From: Dunaliella salina
Taxonomy: Eukaryota > Chlorophyta > Chlorophyceae > Chlamydomonadales > Dunaliellaceae
Assembly (NCBI GenBank): GCA_002284615.2
Contig: MU069550.1
Location: 298,770-345,252, forward strand
DNA length: 46,483 nt
Direction of reading: 5' to 3'
Numbering within the stretch: the first letter of the stretch is position 1; the number at the start of each line of letters is the position of its first letter. Below the pieces are notes generated by a model. It was not told where the DNA came from. It was given only the letters and a program-made list of their open reading frames with translations, and made no database searches. The translations under genes and the position numbers were made by a program. This document shows, one piece after another, positions 11,524-21,758 of this stretch.

Positions 11524-11701
11524 CTCAGGCTGTGACTACCTTCTTGCAACGCAAGGTGAGCATGTGTGTAAGCTTGGGGGCTGTGGTAGTAGATTGTCAT
11601 TGAAGTGGCGGCCTCAGGCTGTGACTACCTTCTTGCAATGCAAGGTGAGCATGTGTGTAAGCTTGGGGGCTGTGGTAGTAGATTGTCATTGAAGTGGCGG
11701 C
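11524..11701. repeat. 89-bp perfect-looking tandem duplication
   Basis: CTCAGGCTGTGACTACCTTC starts at 11524 and again at 11613. The two units differ at about one base (GCAACGCAAGG versus GCAATGCAAGG). It lies at or just inside the 5' end of the plus-strand LINE copy. Confidence 0.9.
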
Positions 11702-12210
11702 CTGAGCTTGCTGAGGCTTGTGCGGACGCGGTTGTCAGGAACAATGAGATGCAAGCTCAGTTTGAGCAAGCCATTGCAAAGGAGAACCCTGTGTCTGCAT
11801 GTGAGACGGCCTGTTTCTGCTCGCGTTCAATGATTATACAAGCTGCTGGAGATGTCAGCATGGCTGGACTAGTAAGCGTGTGTGGGCCTTTACGTGCCAG
11901 CTGGAGGGGCGCTCACAGCCCTCCCTGGTTTAATGCAGCTTGTAGAGAGAAGCGTCGTTTGTTCATGGAGGCTCTTCGAACGGGTCAGCCTCTACATGCG
12001 CGTGAGTCTGTGCGGAGGCAGTACAAAATACAAGTCCGGTGGTGAAAGCGCACTTACACGCGGAGACAGAGGGATGTGTTCTTAGGTAGGCTCTATAATA
12101 AAGATCCTGATGTGCATGCACTGCTGAAACGGTCTAAGCATTCTCAGACTACACCTGTGGCGCAAGCTGTGTGGGATAATTACTTGAAAGCGCACTTTTG
12201 GCCTTGAGAG

Positions 12211-12279
12211 TTTCTAGGGAAAGCTGAGCAGCCAGACTTCATGGCTGAAGGCTAAAACTTACCTTGTAACCTTGTAACC
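12211..12279 (+). mobile_element. 69-bp short element inserted in the LINE, with 14-bp target-site duplication
   Basis: TTTGGCCTTGAGAG occurs at 12197-12210 and 12280-12293. The minus-strand LINE copy has the empty site (TTTCGGCCTTGAGAG, minus strand near 9450). The insert has hairpin CAGCCA-GACTTCA-TGGCTG, then AAGGCT, then a tail with two CCTTGTAA units. Confidence 0.9.
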
Positions 12280-12685
12280 TTTGGCCTTGAGAGGCAGCTC
12301 AGTTGGCTCGCGGGGGTGTGGCTCTATCTGCAAGAGACATGGCTGTTCCTTTGGGCCGTGGGCGTGATGTTGGGGCTCTTTTGAGACAGAGTGCACAAAA
12401 TAATTGGATGCCTGAGCCGGATGCGGTTGCTGTGCCCTCTGAGGAGGAAATGCAAGGGATGGTATCTGAGCAGATTGGGAAAATGAACGGGCGTGCTTCT
12501 CCTGGATTTGATTGTGTAGCTGCCCCTTTTATCAAATGTGTTACTATGGTGCGCCCGCGGGCCAATGGCCGGGGCACTGCGAGGGTGAATGTGCTGGTGC
12601 CATACGTTGCCCGGCTTTTCAAGCTTTTCTATGATAAGGCTCGTATCCCTGATTGTTGGAAGAAGGCTAAGCTGACCCCCTTGTA

Positions 12686-12707
12686 CAAAAGGGACCCCTC
12701 CGAGGGG
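12686..12707. repeat. Near-palindrome in LINE reverse transcriptase region
   Basis: GGACCCCTC-C-GAGGGGTCC has 9-bp arms around one base and is present in both LINE copies (the other is near 9030-9055). It lies beside the shared frameshift. Confidence 0.8.
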
Positions 12708-14572
12708 TCCTTGAACCTAACAGCTACTGCATGCTGGCTGTTAGTGGCACAATGTACCGCTTGTATGCCAATGTGATTCGTTCTCTTGTAACAGACTGGT
12801 GCGTGGCGTCAAATGAGATTCCTGACACACAATTCGGTTTCTACCTAGGCAGGAACACCCTCCAGCCCATCTTCATTTTAAGGCACCTACAGCATGCTGC
12901 ACGCACGATCCAGCCTGGGAGATCTAGCCGGCTGCACACAGTGTTCATTGACTTTAAGCAAGCCTACGATACCATCCCTAGGCAGGCACTCTGGCAGCAC
13001 CTGCAACGCACACGCATGCCCAATCCTCTCTTGTCCATCATTAAAAACATTTACGATGCTGACGAATATATTTTGAGGGATGGACAGATGGCTGCTCGGG
13101 TGAACCCTAACACGGGTGTAAAGCAGGGGTGCCCTTTGTCCCCTCTGCTTTTTGCTCTGTATGTGAATGACATTGATGAAATTGCGGAAAGGGTGTAAGG
13201 TGCTGTCACGGGTACAGCTGAGTTCCATGTGACGCACATGTTGTACGCTGATGACCTGACTCTGATGGCCAATGATCCTCATGCTTTGCAGGCCATGCTG
13301 AACCGCTTACATGCGTATGCTCAGCGGAAGCACTTACTTATCAACACCGCTAAGTCGGAGGTAGTTCACTTTAATCCCTCAGGGTCAGATCTGCCTGTTT
13401 TTCACGTTGGGGGGGTGCCACTGGCACACAAGGAGTCAAGTACCTCGGAATGATGTTTCACAAGCGCATGAGCATGATTAAGTCCTCTGAGCATGCTACT
13501 GGTCCGATCATGGCGTCTGCTTTTTGGGTCTGTCAATTTGTTCATGAGCACTCTCTGGCAAATAGGCCATATGTCTCTCTGTGGCTTGGGAAGACGTTTG
13601 TGATTCTGGCTGGACTGTATGCAGGGCAGGTGTGGGGAACTGAGTACATTAAAGGGGGCAAGGAGTTTGCAATTGACCTGCAAGTGCGGCACATGAGTTA
13701 TCTAAAAAGCACGCTGGTTGTTAAACGTACCACTCCAAACTGGGCTGTTTTGCGGGAGTGTGGTCATGAGCCGCTCCAGTTTTATTGGTTCAGATCTGTT
13801 GTTAAAATGTATAATAGCATGCTCAGGTCCAATAGCGAGACGCTGAGAAGCGTGCTGAAAGCGGATCTGAACATTCATTCTCGTGAGCCTTCTTGCTGGA
13901 CTGCTCAAGTTTTAGATGCCTTTCAAGGATTGCGGCGCTGTGATTCCTTTGTTGAAGCTGTGCGGCAGGGTACACCTATTTCTATTCAAGAGTTCACTGC
14001 TGACCTAAGGCACAAGTTGCGGGCAGTGTGGAGAGATGTTGAGGGAGTAAACCCTCGGGAGACTCAGTAAATTGGCAACCTATTAAACTTTGTTTGCAGT
14101 GCCTTTTGACCACAATGTGCGTGCCCCAGCCCGCTTACCGAGACACATGCATTTGGATCTGTCTCAACATGTCGTAAGGAATGTTAGCCTTTTCAGACTA
14201 AGGGCACACAGGTTGAAGGTAGAGAGAGCGGCTTGGGATTCTCAGACTCTCTTGTGTGTGATTGCTGCTCTAGTGCTGAGATTCAGGATGAAGTCCATGC
14301 CCTTTTGACGTGCAGAAACGCAGCTGTTTGTGATTTGAGGAGAAAGTATGCTTACCTGTTCAACTGCTTCTCAGGTGTTTTTTCAATGGAACAACCTTAT
14401 TTACAGCAAGGTAGTGTCCAGGCTGTGCAGGATTCCCTCTTGCAACACAACAACAAACTTTATTTGTTTATTTCTGAGCTTATGGATGTTATGTTGGCTG
14501 GCGAGGACCAGTCACAGGCTGATCAGTCGAACAATCTGGCTGAAGGTCCCCAAATGTAAATGTAAATCTAAA

Positions 14573-16194
14573 ACCTTCTTGCAACAAACCGTGTTTTTTC
14601 CAATGTTTTTCCTTTCATGATAAAATTATCTCGTACGAGCAGGCCAGTAGCGCATCTTGAGTGAAGGCCTTTTCCTGTAACCACTGCAAATCCTCCAGTG
14701 GAGGGGATAAATGGTGTCTTGGGCCAGGGCCTGGGCACACTCTTTTCCGAACTTACATGAGGAGTGTTTTCACTGCCTACATAGGTTTTTGTTCTGTGAG
14801 AGGTGCAACCAGTCCTGCCACATTAGGGGCAAAGAGCAGGGCCAGGTTGGCAAGCACATCATTTATGCGGCTATGTAGTACTTATTTTTCCTTTCAGTTG
14901 GATTCATGTGCCCAGGACTGTGTCTGGGTAACATGTGTTGCGACTGCCAAACCGCCATGCTAATGAACATTCATGATTGAACTGCAACTGGTATCATTAG
15001 TGATGGCTTTTCCCCGCCACCCTATCCAAGACTGCAGCCAATGTCTCTACCTTCTTAAAACTGCAAAGCCATCACTGAAGGCGTCCTGGAGCACTGTGCT
15101 GAGGGGACTAACCGCTCAAAGACCGTGTCTTAGCAGGTATTGTTCAAACGAATCTCAAACAGTACAAAGACACAATGCACGCAGTGCACATGAAAAATTG
15201 CACCAACGCAAGCCTTCCAAGCCATACACACGTTGATTGAAATATTGCCATCACAGTCATGCAGGCAAAAAAAAGGGTTTAGTGCATAAGCATCTTAATT
15301 TGGCCTCCTTTGAGCTCCAGCCAAGCTGCCCGCGTAAACAAATGCAGCTGTACTATCCCTTCTTCACCATCCCCTCCCTTGAGCAAACATAAGCATAATT
15401 TTCCACGTCAGTGTACCCAGGTTGTTCGAAGTAGTCTACATGTCAATAAGGTGGTGACAGGTTCCAAACAAAACAACGTCAGGGGTAAAATGCGCCAGTT
15501 CAGGACAAAAATGAAAGTCGAATATGAATAAACAAGGCTGTTTAAGTAAGGCTGCTTGCTGCTGCATGAAACAGGTGCCACAACGAACATTCAGTCACAT
15601 TGGACTGATGTTTGACTGAGTGCTTTTTCCTGTTGTTATGTGTGTGCTACATGAGGCGGGTGACAGAGCAAGCATCCAGCCGCCGTGATTGAAGCCTTCA
15701 GTGAAGGCCTTTTGCTTCTGTCGGCATGCTATGTGAGGCAGGTGAGGCAGCAAAGCAGGCGGTTGTTGTGGTTGAAGGCCCTCCTCTTATGCGACCTACT
15801 GCCGGCTTCCAGCGGCAGGTCACACAACAACCAGTCATGCACACCTGTACTTGTGCTTGCCCCTTCATTTGCGTCAGGAACAACCAGTATTTGAGCACAC
15901 CTTGCATGGATTGCCAGTACACAGAGTGTGTACGTGGAGGGACACCACAGGCAAAGGTAGAACGGAGAGACATGCCACAGGCTAGAGACAGTCTGAGGCA
16001 ACATCTGCCTTAGTGTACCCTGCTTAGATACAGAGAAACCACCGCCAGGAACTCCATGCACAGCACGCTTTCAACTTTGATTGCGCTGTGCTGCGCTTGG
16101 ACTTGGCCCACCTGGACAGCCCTCCCGCTGTAAGATGGCATGTGCATCGTGTCCACATCTGCAGCACCACATTTGGATGGCTGCGCATCCCACC
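14573..16194. other. Spacer between LINE and Tudor-domain gene
   Basis: No gene is supportable. A diverged short-element-like string (GAGTGAAGGCCTTTTCCTGT) lies near 14660. A loose duplication lies at about 15640-15785, where GCTACATGAGGCGGGTGA is echoed by GCTATGTGAGGCAGGTGA. Confidence 0.4.
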
Positions 16195-18808
16195 TCACTG
16201 CTTGCTCTTTTTGTTAGGGGCCTCCGCCTTGGCGTTGGCGTCCTCTTCCTTATCCTTGTCGCCCTTGCTCTCCTCTGCCTTGTTGCCTTCACCCTTCTTG
16301 TCCTCACCCCCCTGGCTCTCCTTGTCCTTGTTGTCAGCCTTGTCTCCCTTGCTCTCCTGGTCCTTGTCTGCCTTGTCCTCCTTTCCTTTTTCATTGTCCT
16401 TGTTGTCAGCCTTGTCTCCCTTGCTCTCCTTGTCCTTGTTGTCAACCTTGTCGTCCTTGCCCTCCTTCACAGCCTTCCCCACAGCTTCATGCGTCTGCTG
16501 CAGCCAAAAACAGACCTCACTTAGGTCAAATGATCCACAAACCACAGCGCTGTGTGTTTGCCGCTGCCAAAAACAAACCTCGGTCAGACAACGCGCCAAT
16601 TCACAAATCACAGCCGTGTGCATTTGCAGCAGCCAGAAACAGACCTCAATAGACCATCCGCTGAATCACCCACAGGTTCTTTCGGCAAGCGAACGAGTAA
16701 CCTGGAGCCGTTGATTAATGTGCTGTGAGTTTTGAAACCAGAACTTGAAAAAGGGAAAAAGCGGCGCTTGGCGCTTTGCAACGGCACATGGTAGAAGGTA
16801 TTTCTATGCCACATACAAGGCGATCAAGTCGTTCATGGCTTCGCCTGATGCCAACACTCATGACATATAAAGCCTAGAAAAACCAAAAGCAGGCATGGCT
16901 GGAGTTTGGCTTTCTTCTTTCCCTGCATTTTTCTCATGTAAGAGAAACCACCAATACCTCGATGGCTGCTGCAGAATGAAGGGCTTTGCAGCAATAACTA
17001 TTGCACTGACAGTCAGAGGCTCCGCCAGCCTTGGCAAAGCACACAATGCAAACAGTCTGTGCTGCAGAAGAAAGGTGACAAAACATTTTGCTTGCGCAGA
17101 GGCATTGCAAAACACTACCTAACTACCAAAGCCTGGCTGCCCAGAGAAGAAGCCTGTGAAGTGCCCCTCTTTTGAAAGAGAAGGGGAACCTGATCAGGGT
17201 TGTTGGAAAGGCATGGAGTAAACGTTCAACAATGTCTGCCACGTTCAACAATGTCAACCATGGACGGTTGCTGGAAGGGCATGGAGTGACCATGACAGGA
17301 ATGAGGCCATACAAAGTCTTGCAAGCATGAATACTACGTAATATCATGAATCATGGATGAGTAGAACATGCTTACAAAAAAAGGGCATTGCGCAGCTGAA
17401 ATAGCTCTCGCAAAAAAGGAAGCATTACTTCAAAAACAAAAACCGATCACCCCTTTCCCCGCTCCAAGCAATCAGGCCAGCAACATCTTAGACCCCAAAA
17501 TTGAACTCCACCTTGCATCAAAATGGCCCGTGTCAACCAACTTGATCAATGACAGCTCAAAAACACGTGGAGGCTTCTTAGCATGGACATTTTTGGAAGC
17601 ACACAACTGTAATTCAACAAAGGCGCTCCATGAATGAAGAATCAGTGAAGGCAGGCAAACCAGGATGAGGCTCTGAAACTTGGGCTCAAGCTTGCGGCCC
17701 CCAGATTTTTCGAATTCCCCCCCCCCCCCCAAGCCCCCCCGGAATCATATTGCATGGGGAAGGCAAAAGAATCCCCCTGCCACACCTGCTATAGCACATG
17801 AAGGAGGAAAAAAGTCCCTGCTACTCCTGCTGCAGTGCACAACTCTGGTACAGGTACTATTACATCTCAGGTACAAACAATGCAGCTCTGGTACAACCGC
17901 ACAAATGTACAGCACAAGTGTGCAACTCTTGTAATGGACAACTCAGGTACGATTGGTGCAAATCAGGTACAACCAGAACAACTCATGTAGACTTTCAACA
18001 ACTCAGGTACAAGTTCTTGCCCCAACCGCTGCTGAAGTACACATATCAATCCACAATCCCTCAACTGCAGGACACGTCTCAATTCACAATCCCTGACGCA
18101 CCCTCACCTGCTGCAGCACACGGCTCAGGTCCACATACACTCCCAGCTCCTCCTCATCGATGGTCTCCAGCTCCATGGGCGAGGTCACCTCGCCTCCACG
18201 CCAGTGCTGGTTTGGCCGTAGCAGCTTCCATGTGTCTCCCTCCAGCACTCGCAGGCGCCTTATCCTTGATGCCTGTGCATGGCGCGCATTCCAAAGCATT
18301 GGTGTGCGTTTCAGGGCATTGACATGCAGGTTAATGAGGTGCTTTCATGTGTTTCCATCCAGCACTCGCAAGTGCCTTATCCTTGATGTCCCCGCATGGT
18401 GTGCATTCTGAAGCATTGGTTTGCATTTCAGGGCAGTGACATGCAGGTTGTTAAGATGCATCATACAATTGCGGCAGCTGCCAGGTGCTGTCCTCTAGAA
18501 CTCACATGTGCCTTGTTTTTGACGCCTATGCTTGGTGTTCGTTCCACAGCATGTGCACGGATACTCATGTGCATGCAGTTGGCCAAAGTCAAAAGACATG
18601 GAGCCCGCACATGGACTTCAGAGGGCATAATTTAGGGAGAAGAGAATGAAGTGCATGCACAAGATCTTCCGAGCATGTGTTTGGCTACGGGTGCACACTG
18701 GAAGGCCCACATCAAATTTGCCGCCAGCTCAATGGAAGGCCCAAAACAATTATGCCGCCAGCACTCACTGGGATCTTCTCTGGCTCGGTGTCATGGAATG
18801 GGTACCTG

Positions 18809-18854
<46 letters not shown>

Positions 18855-18919
18855 NNNNNNNNNNNNNNNNNNNNNNNNNNNNNNNNNNNNNNNNNNNNNN
18901 NNNNNNNNNNNNNNNNNNN

Positions 18920-18960
<41 letters not shown>

Positions 18961-20820
18961 ACGTGCGCGTGCACTTGTGCTCACCCTCGAGTGCAATTTG
19001 GAGGCTAAAGCTCTTTTGGTTGCTGGCATTTGTGCTTAATTGCTTCTGATACTTGCACGGCCTTCAAGCAAGCTCCTGTCACTCTGGCATTGACTCTTAA
19101 CTTGGCTGCCCGGGCACTTGCCCAAGGCATTGCTGCTTGCCACCAGATTTCCTGAACTTTTGCCCAAGAATGGCGCAAACATGTTGAGCAGACTGGCTTT
19201 GTGTGCAGTCAAGCTTGTGAGCATTGCAAGCTTGCAATTGCACCCTGGAGCTGTGTACCGAAGGACTAGGGAGGAGAAACTCGTGTGCATGAATGGTATG
19301 ACCGGTGAGCTCATAGTCTCCAAGCTCAGCTCCACCTTTTCCCCTACCTCCTGGGCATGTCCCCTCTTCCTCAATTTTCGAAAACCACTCACCGTGTATT
19401 CTCCATTTCTGAGGGACTTGCTGACGCATGCCGCCCATGCGCATGGATCTGTGCTGCTGCCATTGAAAACCTCACAGAACTCAGTCACCTGCACAACATA
19501 TTTGAGAGGAATGCAGCAGACGTGCAGTAAGCATCTGTTCAGCATGTTAGACTAGCTGAAAGGACACTCGCTACAGAAACCAACAGGGCCTGACAAGGTA
19601 CGATGTAGTATCCTTTCCAGAGTGGCATTCACCCTGGTAGCAACAAACATGCATAAGTACACAGCATCACTGCCACAGCATCACTGCCAAGACACAACAC
19701 ATGGCGGAGGCCACCATGCGTCATGCATGCAGTTGAGCGGCAAGCAACAACCTGCCAGCCCGCACATCAACTCGACACGTGGCACAGGTCGATTCCGCAC
19801 ATGCCAAGAGGCTACCATGAGGAAGCATGCAGTTCAGTGGCAAGCAAGAGCCCTTGCCGCACGCACGACCATGCTTGCCTGGCTATGTTTCAGTTGCCAT
19901 GTCCCATTGTGCATGCATGTTATACAGCGTGCACCTATGCTTCTGACAGCACAATGGACTCCTCGCATGGCACAGTGCAAAGCAGATGTTTCGTTTTCCT
20001 TACCTGCAGAGGAAGCGCTTCCTTGCCGAAATCCATGGGCACCTCATATGGGGACAGGTGCACGGCCAAGACGCTGCCTGTCTCACCTGAGGCAACGTGA
20101 GAGCAGGGGGGAGCAAGGATCTGGCCACTTGGTCCTAGATGTTTCCGGAAGTGGGGCCATGCATGAAACAAGATAAATGACAGACGACTGTGAGGTACAC
20201 AAGCTCAACAAGCAAAGCCCTGATTTCATTTCATGAGTTAACATAACCAGGGTAAACAAAACACATCGTGGTGGCCACAGAGAACTACTCTTCTGGTGGC
20301 TGTAGTCATCAGAAGACTTGGCTATAGAATGGTTGTGAATATCATAATATTGGCAATCTAAGGCTGTCCTGCAGAGTTTCAAATACAGATGGCTGACTCA
20401 GCAATCAAATCAGGTGAACAACTCCAGATACCTCTGGTTTAAAAATTGTACAAACAACCTACCATTATCATACTTGACCATGTAGCGTGGCCCAGGTCCC
20501 TTAGCCATGACACGAACTGCGCAAGGGCAAAGAAGCGGAGGAGAAGGTTAGAGAAGAGGTATGCACTCACATCCTGGCCCACTCAAGTGATCGCTCCCTC
20601 CAGAGCTGTTTTCCTAGGTACAGGGACAGGGAGTGTCATGGAAAGGGATTTCCCTTTGCCCCTGCAATTCACTCACCCTCAGACAGACAGTCAGGAACCT
20701 CTCAGTCCTTGGACACAAACAGACGGGCTCGAAGACCGCCCTCGTAAACCGCGCACCTGGCCACCATGCTCCACTGTAGTCGGTTTTAGACTCCTCCTCT
20801 GTCGGGCACCACCACACGCG
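16195..20820 (-). CDS. Tudor/Agenet-domain protein (FMRP-like N-terminal arrangement) with acidic-basic repeat tail, 5' incomplete
   Basis: Minus-strand exons with compatible phases: 20820-20757, 20516-20463, 20086-20004, 19488-19393, 18272-18108 and 16494-16195 (stop), 253 residues. The first module reads YSGAWWPVRVMAKGPGPRYM then VKYDNGE, a Tudor/Agenet-like strand pattern. The second has EFCEVFNGSSTDPCAWAACV then NGEYT, LLRPN and ETIDEEEL, similar to the second FMRP Agenet domain, which binds methyl-lysine. The last exon is about 99 residues of KDNKD/KGDKAD-type repeats. Its link to the upstream exons is inferred from matching phase and strand, and exons could be missing between 18107 and 16494. 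The first exon is unresolved: an ATG at 20976 (MATGEDFRPKLT) is a candidate but does not splice in phase. The gene is divergent from IFT27. Confidence 0.6.
16200..16445 (-). repeat. Coding minisatellite encoding K/D/E-rich tail
   Basis: Units such as KESKGDKADNKD recur inside the terminal exon. Duplications of multiples of three have kept the frame open. Confidence 0.75.
16495..16650 (-). repeat. Upstream tandem copies of the terminal-exon acceptor
   Basis: On the minus strand, TTTTTGGCTGCAGCAG|ACGCATGAAGC is preceded by two diverged copies about 63 bp apart (GGCAGCGGCAAACACACAGC and GGCTGCTGCAAATGCACACG). In both copies the AG is changed to AA. The real site is itself CAGCAG, a NAGNAG acceptor. 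Confidence 0.7.
17820..18105 (-). repeat. Tandem repeats downstream of the 18108 exon donor
   Basis: On the minus strand, the end of the exon (CTGCAGCAG|GTGAGG) is echoed by CCTGCAG|TTGAGGGATTGTGG and CTTCAGCAG|CGG about 45 and 85 nt later. An array of GTACCTGAGTTG-like units follows, running down to about 17830. Confidence 0.6.
18235..18560 (-). repeat. Three tandem copies of the 18272 exon start and acceptor
   Basis: On the plus strand, GCACTCGCAGGCGCCTTATC (18245) recurs at 18362 as GCACTCGCAAGTGCCTTATC. It recurs again near 18499 as AACTCACATGTGCCTTGTT. The period is about 117-136 bp. The copy nearest the exon body is the one used. The second copy has lost the AG. Confidence 0.8.
18811..18957. 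repeat. (GT)n microsatellite with assembly gap
   Basis: GT repeats flank an N gap at 18855-18919. The tract is intronic on the minus-strand gene. Confidence 0.95.
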
Positions 20821-20976
20821 CTGCGGCAGAAAGTGTGAACGTGAGGGTGAGAGGTGTGCGAGGACAGCTCCCTCCACAATTCGCACTTATTACTCGTGCC
20901 GAACACAAAACATGACTGAGAGTAGTGGGAAAGTCAACCATGTAAGTTTGGGACGAAAGTCCTCCCCCGTGGCCAT

Positions 20977-21758
20977 GGTGTGTGTGCATGGACAGGCGTA
21001 ATTCGTGGAAAAGGGGTTGCGGGTCAAACTCACAACTGTCGCGTCAAATACGTGTTTGCATTATGAGTGTGCAGTCAACGCAGGTGATTAGCCTCCATGA
21101 GAGGGAAGGAAAAGACAGACACCGTCAACGCAAAAGGATGTCTGACCGCTCTGACCCGTGGCGTCCCCGCTTTCTCCCCACCGCCCCCACTCTCCCTCGA
21201 TGCATAAACCGCCAAAATTCATGCTTGTTCACATGCGCGTACGCACCATCTTGCACCCCACAATACCAAGCACGTCTTCCGCAGGCGTGTCTCTCCCCCT
21301 CTTTGCTCCGGCCCTGCTCCTGCCTTGCCGCAGCTCCTCCGTGTGCTGTTCCAGGCTGTCCTCCGATCCATTTCTGCTTGGCTTCGGAGTGCTCTTCTGC
21401 CTCATGTCTATCTGCCTATCCCTGACTGTGCGTCCTTCCGCTTCGACTTGTATTTGAAGGCTTGAACGATTCCTGAGCTATACAAAGATAGATAACTTTG
21501 ACAAACGAGGAGCGCGGGTGCTCGAGCGAAATTAGAATTTCCACCTCGGCTGGATTGGGGTATTGCTTGAAATCCGGACCGTTGGCCGTTTACCGTTAAT
21601 TCAAACTCCCTGCTGCCACCAAAATTCAAGACTATATGTCTCCCTGATGTAGGTCACTGCAAGATACACCCGCTATCGTGTCTTCAAGAGCTGGACACTT
21701 AGACTTTGAAGTCTGACTTTTCAAGTGAGAAACCTGACCTGAAGCCCAAAAGCCTCAG
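20977..21758. promoter_or_regulatory. Divergent intergenic region between Tudor-domain gene and IFT27
   Basis: Both neighbours point away from this ~780-bp stretch, so it should hold the promoter of IFT27 and probably that of the other gene. I see no element whose function I can name. Confidence 0.4.

Larger units (their letters stand above)
11524..14572 (+). mobile_element. Non-LTR retrotransposon, longer degenerate copy
   Basis: Plus-strand pieces at 11605-12045, 12303-12776, 12731-13198, 13229-13453, 13450-14070 and 14233-14559 follow the minus-strand copy residue by residue and add upstream linker sequence (PPWFNAACREKRR). The reverse transcriptase motifs FIDFKQAYDTI, GVKQGCPLSPLLF and YADDLTLMAND are present. 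It shares an in-frame TGA and two frameshifts with the minus copy. It also has its own TAA codons at 13196 and 14068. The 3' end has CAGTC-loop-GGCTG, then AAGGTC, then an AAATGTAAATGTAAAT tail. No endonuclease domain was recognised. Confidence 0.9.

Noticed and set aside
16081..16714. Long plus-strand open frames rich in Leu/Ser/Val over 16081-16714
   Set aside because: They are the antisense of the K/D/E-repeat exon on the minus strand. The hydrophobic runs are an artefact of its codon pattern.
18811..18957. Cys/Val or Thr/His repeat peptides in (GT)n and (CA)n tracts
   Set aside because: They are microsatellite translation with N gaps, not genes.
20939..20976. ATG at 20976 (MATGEDFRPKLT) as first exon of the Tudor-domain gene
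   Set aside because: Its only donor gives a phase that does not match the next exon. It is kept only as a candidate.
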